From contig JAOANU010000033.1 in NCBI GenBank assembly GCA_034387635.1, positions 1 through 64,000 on the forward strand: DNA of 64,000 bases, in the 5' to 3' direction. The position numbers were made by a program, and so were the translations under genes. Positions 51,568 to 63,457 of this stretch are shown here, piece after piece. The notes under the pieces are model-generated. The model was given only the letters and a program-made list of their open reading frames with translations. It was not told the origin of the DNA and searched no databases. Position 1 is the stretch's first letter; every line of letters starts with the position of its first letter. Source of the DNA: Rhodosporidiobolus odoratus. Lineage: Eukaryota; Basidiomycota; Microbotryomycetes; Sporidiobolales; Sporidiobolaceae.

Positions 51568-52786
51568 ATGGACGCCATCGATGCACTTATCAAGACGACC
51601 GTCGGGCCCGTCGTACGTCCACCTTCCCTGCCTGCTTGACATCTGCCTTCGTCTTCGTTCTTTTCCCAGCGAGGCTCAAAGCGTTGACTAGCTCGTTTTT
51701 GCACAGCTTGTCGCATGTTGCCTGTCATGCTGGACCTGTGGAATCGTCTTCTCGCTTGCGGGTACGTACTGGGCGAGGTTTACGAGGGATAGGACTTGGA
51801 TCAGGGTCTCCGTCGCCGTTGCGGCGGTTTGGGCCATGCTGGATACGGCGCTTAACTGCTCTTGGGCGGTCAGTACCCTTTCCCCTCACACTCAATCTTT
51901 GGTAAGGAGAGCTGACGAGCGCTTATTGGACAGTACAAGTGGTGTGTCAAAAATTACGCCCAGCCTACACTGCTTCCTCTTCGTGCTGACAGTATCTCGA
52001 CTTGCGTCTCTTTTCACAGGCTCGCCATGTCCTACTACCTGATCTTCAAGCCGAAGAAGCAAATCGGGGGGCTCGTCGAGACTAGCTCGCACGTCCTTTC
52101 TCAACAAAATACTCCACCTTCCAGCTTGAGCTGAAATTGTCAACATTGCCTCGGCAGCCCTATCAAGATGATTGTCCTCAAAGCCGTACAGACCAACGCG
52201 CTGAGTGCGATCTGTCAGGTCTGCATCGTTGCGCTTTACGCTCGGTGGGGTACGGCGCTCCACTAGTACGTTTCCAGTCTTTTTCCTTCCACGATTTGCG
52301 CCTTCTCATATATCGCTGACAATCTGACTGTCCTACCAGCACCTACTTCGGCTTCATCGAGACTAAGATTTGCAAGCTTCTGTTTTTCGCTTATGCTTCA
52401 ACACTACGTTCGCTGACCTCCTCATAATACATGCCCGGAATGTAATTTCCGCAGACATCGGTTCCTTCATTGCCACCCTTAATACCCGCAACCCCCACGG
52501 CAACGGCAACTTCGACTCGTCTCACTCAAAGGAAGGCCGCACAAAAGGCCTCGGCGCCATTCCCTCGCAGCAACCCGTTCATGTCTCGGTCAGGCAGGAA
52601 ATCGCCGTTGACGGGGACGAGGATGGAGACTCGCTCGGAGACATCAAGGCGTCCTTCCCAGCTCAGGGCTCCCTGGCAGCGGTTTCTGCGTCGCCTTATC
52701 ACCATGTCAGCTTTGAGCCAAATACGACGACGACGCAGGATGTCGAGAAGGGTCGCTTTCAGCAGCCGGGAATGGGTGGGTATTAA
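51568..52786 (+). CDS. DUF6534-like multi-pass membrane protein, copy 1
   Basis: Basidiomycete-expanded membrane family. Clear exons: 51568-51612 (MDAIDALIKTTVGPV), 51707-51868 (VACCLSCWTCGIVFSLAG, ending VWAMLDTALNCSWA), a probable 8-nt exon 51934-51941 (YK + TG) and 52020 onward (LAMSYYLIFKP). Then come a helix VLKAVQTNALSAICQVCIV near 52170, FGFIETKI near 52350, and a last exon from about 52456 with IGSFIATLNTRNPHG and an acidic C-terminal tail ending at 52786. The T-x-GP start, the W..LDT helix and LNTR are the family landmarks. Middle exon boundaries (52090-52450) are not resolved. Confidence 0.6.
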
Positions 52787-53664
52787 GTGCGCGTCGAGAC
52801 TCGCTCAGCTGTCCAGCGATCCCGACAAGCTATGCCTCGAGCCGTATGGCACCTTCCTCCCCGCCTCGTCCGTTCGCGATCTTCCTTTCTTTGGCAGTAC
52901 TTTCCACTGCCACCACTCCTCGTTATCGCAACGCCGCTCGTTCACACCCTTGCGTCTACGCTAGCCAACACGTCCAGCGATGCGCCAGCGCGTGAATGTC
53001 TCGATCGCGCGCACGCGCACCCTACCTGCTCGGGGTCGTGGCTTTGCGGCCCCTCCAATGCGAGCAGAGGAGAGCCCGCTGAGAGGCTAGACGCTGCCCA
53101 GAACTCGAGTGGAGGCAAACAGAGGTCGCCGCCGGCGACGGGCAGCTTCAGCACCCCCTTGGCTTTGACCTCCTTTCGAACCTCACCTCGTGTTGTTCTG
53201 ATTAGCGTGGTGGCGTTCAAAGCTCCTTGGCGGCGATGCAGCTTCTGTGCGCTTCCATGGTTACGCTCGAGGCGGAAGCGGCTGATCTTTGTCTCGCAGA
53301 TGGCAATACTCTCGCCCTTCGCGAGCAGCCGCCTTCGTCTGCCTCGCATCCTGCAACACCCACTCCGAGCCGAAACTCACGGTTCGGTGCGGCATCAGTC
53401 CGAAGAGGGCCCCGGAACCCCGAGGCTCCTGTCGCAGGCTCGTCCTCGAACGCCGCTCGCACCCCGTCCTTCTTCTCGGACGATGCACAAGCGCAACGCC
53501 TTCCACGCCACAGGCTGTCAAGTTCAGCCGGAATCGCCTCCTTCTGTTATCGCGCACCTGTCAGCGATAGTCGGTGGCTCACGTGCACAAGGTGGCACCG
53601 CCGACCCGGCTTCTTCTTCTTTTCTTTCTGTTCCCCTCCCTTCCGGCTGGAACTGCACGCGGAG
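52787..53664. other. Spacer between the DUF6534-like genes
   Basis: An uninterrupted plus frame (52787-53701) exists but has an Arg/Ser/Pro-rich composition typical of a chance frame in GC-rich DNA and no family features. I do not call it a gene. Confidence 0.45.
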
Positions 53665-54404
53665 ATGGCAAAAGCAATCGGCACAGTCACAGATCTCGTA
53701 GATGCAACCGTCGAGCCCTTAGTGCGTTCCCCCTATCCTGACCAACGTTCCGTTTTGCTTCCCTCGAGGAGATTTTCGCGGAGTGACACTGTGTCGGCGA
53801 CGTACTTTTCGCACTTTGCCGGACGGGACAAGGTGTTTTTGCAGGTCGTCGTCGGGATTTTGACCCTTACTGCGGTGGTGGACACAGTTGACTCCCTGCT
53901 TGCTATCGTGTCCCTCCTCACAGCTGCGTGCGTCTCCTCCCATGTTCTACCACCGAGGCGACCCCTACTGACGCTCTCGCCCCGGCCCCTACCGACTCTC
54001 CTGCAGTTCATGACATCTGGCAAAACAAAATGACGTATACGATCGGCGGAATGCTCGAATCCAAGACCTGTGCGCTTCAGTCATACCAGCCTGAATGCTC
54101 AGTTCCCTCGAATCGGCTGAGTCGCTGGCCTTCCCAATTCCGCCTTCTCTCCTGTCCTTTCCTCTTTGCTGCCTCACCACCTGCACTTGCACTCGCATCT
54201 GCACTGTACATAGATGTCACCTCTCTCATCGCCACTCTCAACGCTCGCTGCTCCGCCACCGCGGGCGCCTTTCAACACAGCGAAGAAGCCGCCAACAGCG
54301 GCAACCAACAGAACCAGCTTCTTCGCTTGAAAGGGTTCGGCGCCGGTGTCGGCTCTGGTCCACAGCAGCCTCAACTCGACGGGTCACGGTTGAGCGGGAT
54401 CTGA
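53665..54404 (+). CDS. DUF6534-like membrane protein, copy 2 (possibly incomplete)
   Basis: Tandem relative of the gene at 51568. First exon 53665-53720 region (VTDLVDATVEPL then GTGCGT). The central part reads ATYFSHFAGRDKVFLQVVVG and LTAVVDTVDSLLAIVSLL, matching the loop and DT-helix of the family. The last exon from about 54212 reads VTSLIATLNARCSATAG and LKGFGAGVGSGPQQPQ, ending at 54404; compare FIATLNTR..KGLGA in copy 1. It is shorter than the family norm, and several middle helices are not visible, so it may be a decaying copy. Confidence 0.5.
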
Positions 54405-54864
54405 ATGTTGATATGGATGGGAATGGGATGGGGATGGGGAGCTGGATGGGAAGAGCGGGTTTGAGTCGACGGCTGGGTTGGAGGATGGGGGTCTGAACGG
54501 AGTCAGCAGTCACGTCTTGGAATATGGAGTATGAGGACGAAGTAGGCGAAGGAGTCACTGGTATCTGGGCCATTCCACGGCAGGCGGACCTTTTCATCGC
54601 TTTTCCTCAAAAAACTGTAGGGGTATAGGTAGCATACCATTATATCATGCTTATTGAAGCGCTGGGCGGGACTACGAGGAGTTCACGTACAGCGCCGTAT
54701 AATTCCTGCCGGGTGTTTTCCCGCCTAGGCTTCCTCTCCCCGTCATTCTCAAGTGACGATGGTTCAAGAACAGCTTCTATATTACTGCTTGTATACAAAC
54801 AGTATGTACATGCAGGAACGAAGGTCCAGCCATCTATTTTTGCTCCCTCCCTTCGAGTCCTGCC
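54405..54864. other. Convergent intergenic region
   Basis: 460 bases between the 3' ends of the DUF6534-like gene and the minus-strand orphan. It contains a G-rich repeated GATGGGAATGGGATGGG run (54415-54455). No gene seen. Confidence 0.5.
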
Positions 54865-55763
54865 TCACTCCCTCAAAAGCTCCGCCAATTCCCTAGCATA
54901 CTGCTCCTCCCCTCCCACCCCACCCATCTCAGCCCTCTGCACCGTCCTCTCCCCCGCTTGCTCATCCGCCAGAGCTCTATAAACAGGCAAAGCTTCGCCC
55001 TGCTGCGCTTCTCGTTCTTCGTCTCGTTCTTGCGGTCGTCGTCGGCGGGGTGTTTCCGGGAAAGGGGTCATGGAGAAGGACGGGAGGGAGAGGGTGTAGA
55101 GGTTGGGTTCTTGAGCTTGAGGGAGGGGATAGGGAAGGTCTAGGAGGGAAGGTGGGAAGGTGGAATGAACGGGTCGAAGGGAGGAAGGACTGTTTCTTCT
55201 TCCAATCAAATCGGTGAGTCATCTCCGGCTTATGATAGATCTTACAGTCTGTGTAAGAGTACGCACCCGTGCTTCTTCCTAGCCCCCGCAGCAGCCTTAA
55301 TCAACCCCTTGACCGGTACTTTCCCAACCTTTTCCCTCCTACACCACCTGACCGCCTTTCTCAACCTCTCCTCCACAAACTTTGCCTCATCCGCCGCCCT
55401 CTGTACCGTCCTGATATGATTCTCTGTCGCTTTCCCCGCCCAACATGAAGCTTCACCGGCGGCTTTGGCGGATAAGAGGGCGATTACTCGATCTGAGAGG
55501 GAACGGAGGCGGAGGTGCCAGTTTAGGTGGAGGGCTTGCAGGGCGTGCTCTGTCAGAGGAGCAGGTGGGGTCGTTGATCGAGTACGGCAAAGGGGGAACA
55601 GGCTCAAGGCGGGTGATCCTGTAGGAGGAGGAGAAATTGTCGAATTGGAAGTTGCCGCGGAGGTTGATGGAGGAAGAGGAGGAGGAACTAGACAGGGCGA
55701 GCGCAGACTGGCGAGCGGTTCCTTGCTGCTCAGAAGACTGTATACTGCTACCACGACGCTCAT
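54865..55763 (-). CDS. Orphan protein, 273 residues
   Basis: Not recognised. Two exons, 55763-55267 and 55189-54865, with phases closing. Residues 70-165 form long amphipathic helices (LNWHLRLRSLSDRVIALLSA, FVEERLRKAVRWCRREKVG), with Ser/Pro-rich linkers before and after. The C-terminus is a charged helix (EEQYARELAELLRE). No signal peptide; the start MSVVVAVYSLLSSKE is weakly hydrophobic. It is divergent from nothing nearby; the next gene left is convergent. Confidence 0.55.
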
Positions 55764-55994
55764 CCTGCCTGTTTAGAGAGAGTCGACGGCGAGCAAGCTG
55801 AGACGGAGACGAGATAGGCCGAGCAATCCCAAGATTTCGGCCGGCGTGCTATCGCAAAGATGAGGGAGGCGCACACGGTAGATGAAAGGGCAGAGCAACG
55901 GAGAGTCGAAAAGGACGCGGGAGCTGAGCCAAAATGCCGCAACGATTAGGGCACTTTGCAACGATGACGAGAAAGGCTCCGGGCTGTGTCGCGC

Positions 55995-57663
55995 TCATTC
56001 CTTGTCTCTCTTCTTCGACACAGCCTCGTCTACTGCGTTTCTACTACGCTGCTTGAACTTATCTTGTTTGTACCACTGTACGTACAAAAAGGTAAAAAAG
56101 GGGATAGTGGGAGGGAACGAGGAGGCGGAGAGGGGAGAGAAAGCGTACCTCAACACCCGACTTGATGCCTTCTTCGAGGGATTCGATGGGTTCATAGCCG
56201 AGTACTCTTCGAGCCTACGAGACATGTGAAGACTGTCAGATGAAGCACCGCAGAAGAGGGCCATGAGAGCGAAGGAAGGGGGACAGGGAACCAAGAGCAA
56301 TGGGGACCCCCGAACGTACCCTCTCAATGTCAAAGTACATATCTTCCAGAACATACGCCATATACTTCTTCGTAACTCCCATCTCCTCCGGTTCCCTCCC
56401 CACAACCCTCGCATACGCCTCCGCCATCGTCGCGAAAAACATCCCCACCGCTCCGGGAAAGACAATGGGGTTCCACCATCGTTGAGGCTGGTTGCTGTAG
56501 GCATAGTAGACAGCTCGAGCGAAGGACCAGAAGGGTACGGGTTCGCCGTTGGTGATGAAGAAGGATTGACCGGCTACGCTCAATTGCGAAGGATCGAGGG
56601 AGGAGGAGGAGGTAGTGTGGAATTGGTCGAACCGGTTGCGGGCGGCGGGGAGAGCGAGATCCTGTTCCAACCCTTCTGGAGGTTTGGCAGAGTCGATCAC
56701 GTCTGGATATCGAGAAGTAGGGAGGACTCGTCGTCCTACTGTGCATGCTACAGGTTGAGAGCGACTTTCGAGTTCACGAGCGTCGAGTGGTGGGGCGTCG
56801 AGTTTTTCAGCGGCGAGAAGGTGCGCGTGTACGACGTTCTTAAGGGTGACAAAGTCGAAGAGGTTGAGGTTCGATCCCATCTGGAAGGCGGATTGACCGG
56901 CTTTGTAGACGCCAACGAAACCGGGGAGGACTTGGCGGTCGCCAGGGCTACACGTAGAGCGTCTCAGCATTGCCTTGACTGCGTGAGCGAGAGAGAGAGA
57001 GATAGAGCAATGGTGAAGAAGAAGAAGCGTACCCGATGATTCCTCCCAATCGCAGAGCGCAAGTCAACAGCCCATCCTTCCCATTCGAGTCCAGGACAAT
57101 CTTCTCCGCCTTGGCCTGCGCAAACCCGCACAACTGTGCATCAGTCTCGCTCCGTTAGACGGTGCAGGCAAGAAGGACTGCAGGATGTTCGCGAGATTCC
57201 GCACCTTTGTCCCAGCATACGTCGCCTCTGTCTCATCCTCCCCAATTCTCGGTACCCTCTCGTCAACATTCTTCAACCCCACTCCTTGCTCATACACTAC
57301 CGTCATCGAGCTAGTAAACACCAACTTCTTCACCCCAGCCTCTCTACAAGCTCTCACCACCTCTTTCGTTCCCTCCACATTCACCTGCTCCCAAACTTTG
57401 GCAGTAGCATTCGCGTGCGGTGAAGCGGTATGGAAGACTGTAGTAGCGGCGGAAGATGTCAAGGAAGAGACAATGGAGGTGAAGGAGGTGATGTCGGTTC
57501 GGAAGAATCTGTAGCCCGGGGTGTGGGTTCGTTGAGTCAGGCCGAAGGAGGCGACGCGTGAAGGGCCGTGTTTCTGGGTGAGAGCGGTGATAAGGGCGGA
57601 CCCGAGGAAGCCTTCGCCGCCGATTACGGCGAAGGAGTCGGGAGAGGTAGAGGGGGAGGACAT
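55995..57663 (-). CDS. ERG26: Sterol-4-alpha-carboxylate 3-dehydrogenase (C-4 decarboxylase)
   Basis: NAD(P)-dependent step of C-4 demethylation in ergosterol synthesis, acting with Erg25, Erg27 and Erg28 in the ER. Exons: 57663-57205, 57115-57033, 56947-56320, 56214-56149, 56075-55995 (438 residues, phases close). The N-terminal Rossmann motif VIGGEGFLGSAL (13-24) is followed by FHTASPHAN, VFTSSMTVVY and the catalytic YxxxK as YAGTK (Tyr149, Lys153) at the exon 1/2 join. Later motifs are LRLGGIIGPGDRQVLPG, FDFVTLKNVVHAHLLAAEKL and FFITNGEPVPFW. The end is basic (KQRSRNAVDEAVSKKRDKE). A TCACGTGA palindrome lies about 370 bases upstream. Confidence 0.94.
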
Positions 57664-58453
57664 GGTCTGGAAGATGGAGCAGGGTGGAGAGTCTGTCAGG
57701 CAGCGTGAGCGTATGGTCCGACACGTACCTAGCACGGAAGGCGACTCGCGAATTGCAAGGAGGTGCCCATCGCGAAGCGATGATGTCGACGGGACTGGGC
57801 TCACCTTGTACCGTAATAAGTGACCAGCGTCAAGTTTACTATATCTTGGCACCTATAGCGAGTAGTATAGGTCCGTTCAGCGTAGTCGACGTGTTTACGA
57901 AGCGTTTCAAGTCAGAGTCGAACGAGGTGCCAAAGTCTGGCAGAGACACCGTGCGGCTAACGTCGTGCGTGTAGGGCGTATCTACGACGACCCGAAGCAA
58001 ACGCAGCTAAAGCAGAGCGCGTAGATCGACGTCACGTGAGTGAGGGGAAGCAGTGCGGACGCACAAAGGGAGGCGATGCCGGCTCTCGTGCTTTGCTGCG
58101 TATAGCGTTCTGCAGCTACGGGACTTCCCTTTGCCGCTCCCCTGTGGCCGGGTCCGGCAGCTGCTGTAGCGGAGAATCGCCCCCAACTCCGTCCTTTCTT
58201 GTTCTTCGGTTTCCTCTTTTCCCGTTTTGCCGGCGTCCTCCGGGTCATATTCACCGACCAGGAGTTGAGAGCAAAGCTACAAAGATTTTGTTTCATGTCA
58301 AAGAGATGAGAGAGGGGTGCGAGAACTAACACTACACAGACAGACAACGGATCCCATCTCTTCCTCCTCCCTTCCTCAACCTCCGTGTCCCCTTTTCCCA
58401 CCGCATATCCATTCCTCAATGCACACCCAGCTACCAACCACGCCCTCCACCGC
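57664..58453. promoter_or_regulatory. ERG26 upstream region / 3' region of next gene
   Basis: 790 bases between co-oriented minus-strand genes. Overlapping frames here lack features. It includes the TCACGTGA site noted separately. Confidence 0.4.
58032..58039. promoter_or_regulatory. TCACGTGA palindrome (E-box) upstream of ERG26
   Basis: The perfect palindrome TCACGTGA is in the ERG26 upstream region. bHLH factors, including fungal sterol regulators of the Sre1 class, bind CACGTG-type or SRE sites. Its role here is inferred from position only. Confidence 0.3.
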
Positions 58454-59936
58454 TTACTTACGCCTGTTTCCTTGCTGGAGTAGCAAAATTCGAATTATGG
58501 AAGTAAACAAGTTTATGACATCCAAGATCATAGATACGCTCTCCCGGATGGGATCCGCCCGGATAACGCCCCTCTGAGCGAGATGGGCATTGCGACGAAT
58601 CTTTTGCGTGTCATAGAGGATCATACCGCTGAAGACAGCTATTTTCCCCGTTGCAAAACAAAGACATCAGCGACTGTTTCTTTTCGGCAAGGGAGACCGG
58701 GGAGCCGGAGGGTCGGAAGCAGAAAGACGCACCGACACCTCCGTAAGCTCCGACACGCTCGAGATTGGTCATGGTGCGAAGAGCCATTCGGGGCATGAAC
58801 ATCGGGGCGAGGTTGGCGCAGACTAGGACGCCGAGACCGGCGAGGAGGGGACCGCCTGTGCGTCACACATTCACAGCACGACAAAGGGAAGGGTCCAGGT
58901 TAGTAGGAGGTACGAATACCAGACGCGAGTCAGGAAAGGAAGGCACGAGAAAACACAAGATTGGGTGGAGAGGACAGATGAGAAACGCACCAATCCACAA
59001 GTACTTCTCACTCTCGGCCGTAGCGCCTACATAACTGATTCCACCGACGGCACCGAGGGTGTAGAGACCAGCGCGACCGAGAATGGCGGGGGCGAGGAAG
59101 AACATGGGAGAGAGGGTGAGGCCTTGCATGGTCGAGAAGGCGGCCCAGGAGGCGTAGTGGAGGGGAGAGTCGGGGGCGGTGTAGTACACGCCCTGTCAGA
59201 AGGAATAAGTGATCATTCGCCCTGTGACGGCGGAGAAAAGCCGAAGAGGGAACTAAGAGGCTCACCATCATACTGCCGATACTGAGCGCTGCACCACCCG
59301 CCATCACAGCCCAGGGGTTGGCACTCATCAGCCTCACAGCCAATCCGTTCTGGTGAGCCAAGTAGGCAGCGGCTGCCGTGATGGTCAACCCACCGGCCGT
59401 CCAGCCGAACGTCTTGCGGAGGTAGTCGCCCTCGAAGCTAGCGAGTGTACCTTCAGGCTGGTTGAGAAGGAGATTGAGAGCTACGGCACCAACGGCACCC
59501 TGTACATGTGAAACAGAAATCAGTCGATTCGGTTGATCTCAGTAGAGCGAGAAAAAGGAAGTGACTGCGAGTACACGCAGAAGGAGAGCACGGGTAGACG
59601 CAGAGGGATAACATGAGGACGTACGACTCCGAAATTGATGCCTACTTTCCTCCAGTCAACCTGCTGCTTGCCCCCACCATACGCCGGCTGCTGAACCGTC
59701 GCAATGCCCCTCTTCCCACTCGCATTCCCACCGGCCTTGAAGGCTTCACGGGATTTAATCCACGTCTGAGTTCGTTGCTGAGCTGGTGAGAAACGGAATG
59801 CGGTACGGGCTGAGGTGGTGAAGAGACGGGAGGAAGTGGAGGAAGTGGAGGAGGAAGTGGCGAGTGGTCGGAGGAGAGTTGGGGATGATCGAGTAGCGTG
59901 AGAGAGTGAGGGGAGCACGCGTGTGAAGCTTGTCAT
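58454..59936 (-). CDS. Mitochondrial Bax-inhibitor-1 family protein (GHITM/MICS1-like)
   Basis: Inner-membrane protein of the TMBIM/BI-1 superfamily; animal relatives shape cristae and affect calcium/proton exchange. Exons: 59936-59628, 59499-59266, 59192-58991, 58855-58733, 58638-58454 (350 residues, phases close). Residues 1-45 are a Ser/Arg/Thr-rich presequence. Seven hydrophobic segments follow, with motifs FGWTAGGLTITAAAAYLA, SANPWAVMAGGAALSIGSMM, LSPMFFLAPAILGRAGLYTL, VGGISYVGATAESEKYL and AVFSGMILYDTQKI. The end QQGNRRK is typical. Intron 1 uses a GTCGTA donor, like ERG1 intron 1. Confidence 0.92.
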
Positions 59937-60533
59937 GCTGTGTACGTGTGTGTAGCGGTAAGTTCTAAGAGGAAAAGAAAGAGCAAGTCGTTTCGGCAAC
60001 TGATGAAACTCGTCGTCACCGTTCTACACTCTTCCATAGCCGCTAGTTTCGAGCTGACAGGCCGCTCACAGCATACTGCATCTACTAAATCTGTCGCTAG
60101 CTGCCGCCCGCTCGCGCTCCGGTCTGCCCGTGCCGCTCTCACCCTCGTTGGCATCCTCTCGGCAAGTCGACGCCCGACGGCCACCTACCAAGCAGCCACT
60201 CTGCACAAGTCTACATTGTTCCGGTCAGGCCGTGCCGCGCCAGCCCACCACCGACAAGTCTGTCAAGAGGGAGTCGACCCGGCAAGACTTCACTGCCTCG
60301 TCTTTCTTCGCGCTTTCACACTCCGCGGGCTTACCGCTAGGGGACGGCGGTTGACGCGAAAAGGATGGCTTGCCCTGTCTCTCTCTCTTGCTTCGACTGT
60401 CTGTCGCTCCAATCTAATTCTGCTGCCGCATCGTCTGGTTCGCTGCCGCTTCTCCAGCTGTTGATCACCCCCTGGGCAGCCCAATCAAGCCTTCCGGTCG
60501 CTGTCTGATCGCCTTCAATCCACAGGAACAGCA
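59937..60533. other. Upstream region between the mitochondrial gene and family unit C
   Basis: 597 bases holding the divergent promoters. The 5' boundary of unit C should lie here, but I find no TGACCTTCTCAA motif in this stretch. Open frames are Arg/Ser-rich shadows. Confidence 0.4.
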
Positions 60534-61776
60534 ATGAGCAACTCCAGAAATGGTCTTTGGGACCCACACACTGTTAAAGGCCGTCGGGCGCTTGAACTCT
60601 TAGCTGAAGGTGCGTTTTCTAGCTGCGCTTCGCTAAGAAGATCAACCACTCAATACCTTAAACGAGCAGCTAAGCAACATGTCTATTCGAAAGACGACCT
60701 CCTCTCCGGGGCCCTGTCGAGCGTGTCAGGCCTTTACAATAACCCCAACAAGCAAGTCATCTGGTGTTTTATCGACCCTGCGGACAATTCTGCTGTCAAA
60801 GGGCCCTTCACTCGAACCACTGCCCTCGCGGAGTACATAGCGGCTCGCGCGTCAGGCCAGGAGGTTTGCCCCAATCACAAACAAATAAAGTCGCGCCTAC
60901 AGCACGAAAAGCTGCAAAGGAAAAGCCGGGGGCAGGAGGACTTGGTGTCGGGACCTTCGAGCGTTGCTCGACGTCATTACCGTGAGTGGCTCTGGTGTTC
61001 CGTGTCCGTGAGCGCCGAAGCGAGCGGGGCCTCGTGCTTGAGCTGACCCATCTCTGCCCCTCTCTTCTAGCGCACAGTAGGGTGCACCAGCCACAAGCTA
61101 GACAGGGACCTCTGGCTCGTTCGGTCCTGACTCGAGGACAGCGACCGCTGCTTTCAGTGAGATTTCTTCTCATGCTGTGATCTCTCCGCGGCTTGCCCTG
61201 TGTTCCAAGTGGAGTTCCTCGAGACTTCCTGGCTGACTGTGTGTCTCGTGCGCTGTAGCGCCCTGTCGTTGGAGATGACCACCCTCCTCCTGTTACACAT
61301 CCCGGGCCCACGCGTCTTGCCTTTGTCAACAGCACTACGGCAAGTCGGCAGAGCCATCTTCCGGTACTCCTGCTGACATCACCATGCTGACTTTCGAGTA
61401 CTTTGTGCAGAACAACCCCTTGCAGCATGTGGAACCTCCCTCCGGGCAGCGAGATAACCGTGATGACGAGGAGTTACTCCGCTTGATGGGGCAGCAACCT
61501 GTATGTACCTCCGAGTATGAGGGGCGAGCAGATGGAAGATCTAGACAGGCTGACAGACCGTTTTTCGCAGGATGCAACGCGGGTGGCCCGGCCGTGGGAC
61601 CATGGGCACTGGGACCCGAATGTGTACCGTGATTTATAGGGTGCATTGTGCGGGCCATGACAGGGGGTTAGGGAGCTATGGACAGTGCAGGAATAGGGAT
61701 TGGGACTGTTCTAAAGGCACATGGAGGATGTGTGGGCAAATGTGACCAGAGTACAATGGCCTTGTTGACCTTCTCA
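60534..61776 (+). CDS. Multicopy gene-family unit C, unknown function
   Basis: Member of the same family as unit B. Exons: 60534-60609 (ending GRRALELLAEG, phase 1), 60670-60981 (contains LAEYIAARASGQE and HKQIKSRLQHEKLQRKSRG), 61071-61156 (HSRVHQPQARQGPLARSVL), then a C-terminal part around 61384-61630 with FEYFVQNNPLQH and DEELLRLMGQQPVCTSE. Exon 3 is 86 nt and the phases are identical to unit B, although exon 2 proteins differ widely. The unit ends at TGACCTTCTCA (61766-61776). The 3' flank (61656-61776) matches the reverse complement of 24960-24831. Function unknown. Confidence 0.65.
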
Positions 61777-63457
61777 TCCGCGTTCTCAAGTCTGTCTTCT
61801 CAGTAGGGACCTTACTGGGTACTCAGGCTCAAAGCAGTGTGCTGTCCCTCCGCAGTTGACCCGTCTTAAGCAGGTCCGCCCGTGATCCGACCTATCACTG
61901 CCTTGTTGATATTTGCGGCATCATCATCCGCGGGCTCACCGTTCTCGTCGAAACGGCCGTTGTCTGGTCGCGCACACACACCTTTTGTCGTCTCGCTGCT
62001 CGCTCTTTAGGATCGTCTGCACGTCCAAAATCCCAACCAGCTCCAAACCAATCTGCCCTTCGCTCCTTCCCACCTACGCTCCCCAGAGCCAGAAGAAGCG
62101 AGGCAGCCATGAGCGAGGACAACGGTCGCCACTCTCCGGCACATACAGAAGCGTCGGCGTTTACAGGTCCAATCTATGACGAGCGCGCACTTCGGGTTCT
62201 GACTCGAGGTTCGTCTTTCTTTCTTTTTTCTCCCTCATTTGCCCACCTTGAGCTGACTTTGCACTACTGACAGGTCAACGCCATCTTCAACGCATTGATG
62301 AGCGTGAAGCACGCCGCAGCGCAGCCTTGTGGCGTCGGTCGGACCTACCGGCACCCACGGAGACCTTCAACAAGAACCGCAAATATGATCTGAAGGGCCA
62401 CCCCACCCGCTACGGACGGAACCAATTCCTCCAGGCATTCATGCACGACCGCAACGCAACAATGTTACAGGGACAGCCTTTACACTTCTGCAAATCAAGT
62501 GGCGTTTGCGACAGGACAAAGCAAAGCGTGAAAGCGGATCCAGCAATCTGCCTCTCGTTTTTGGGGGAGGAGTCTGAGCCAGAACCCAGGGAAGACGGGA
62601 GCCGTGACAAAGGTGAGTCATGGTTCTGTTTCCCCATCCCGGGACTTAGGCTAATCTGACAGCTTCGGGCTTGATCCTGGTCAGATTGTCCCAATTTTGG
62701 AGAGCCGGGCTACAAGCGCGCTTGGAAGGCACGCTACAAGAAAGTAAGCCCCTTCACTGGATAACAAGTGGTGACTGATCTGAGTCGGCTTCTGCACAGC
62801 TTGACAGACCGCTCGAAGACGCCGCGCAATGAGCACCGAGTGAGCCCGATTCCGAGAATAGCACAGCCAGTATTCACTTGGCGGGTTCCCCCTCTCCAGT
62901 TTCAGCATCCAGAAGCCCTCGTCCTTCTAGCTCTGTACATCAACCGATTGCCCGAGACAGGCTGCCTGAGACCGCACTATTCTCTTCAACAAAGCAGTCT
63001 GAAGCCTCTGAGGTATTCCCCTTTTTCTTCTACGCCTACCTGCTGAGTGGTTGACTGATCTCCTTCTTGATCCTACGACACGGGCTCCATAGCCAGGCGA
63101 TATCAACCATAAACGGCAAAATCAGATTATGTATAAACAGGATTTCACTCCACAGCTCCGGGGATTCTTCCCTCCGTCTCGTAAGTTCAGGGCGCACCCT
63201 CCTTCCAGATGTCTGCTTCAAAGATATGACTCACATCAGCTTGACTTGCAGGACTACCTGCTGAGCATGAGAAGTCTCGTGCACCACATCAGACAATAAA
63301 GCAGAGCAACGTTTAGAACAGCCATTAGCTATCAACCAAACATAGCTCTACCAAGACTGTCCTCCATATAGAAGGTAGCCTGCTGTAAGCTACTACTGTA
63401 CAGCAATAAAAGCCATGCTGCCGGCCAGTGGGAGACCTTCTCGACTGACCTTCTCAA
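61777..63457 (+). CDS. Multicopy gene-family unit D, diverged member
   Basis: Head-to-tail behind unit C. Exons: 62109-62208 (ending YDERALRVLTRG, phase 1) and 62274-62612 (GQRHLQRIDEREARRSAALW, a central TRYGRNQFLQAFMHDRN, and acidic GEESEPEPREDGSRDK, phase 1). The intron positions and phases equal those of units B and C. Exons after 62612 are unclear (a piece FGEPGYKRAWKARYKK near 62710 or an overlapping frame). The 5' block at 61805-61875 (ACCTTACTGGGTACTCAGG) is shared with the block ahead of unit A. The unit ends with TGACCTTCTCAA at 63446-63457. Confidence 0.6.

Noticed and set aside
52787..53701. Uninterrupted plus-strand frame of 304 codons
   Set aside because: Arg/Ser/Pro composition, no family features and no upstream signals. 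GC-rich DNA makes such frames by chance.
57982..58437. Minus frame of 151 codons upstream of ERG26
   Set aside because: No conserved features, and the frame does not begin or end in a sensible context between two well-defined co-oriented genes.
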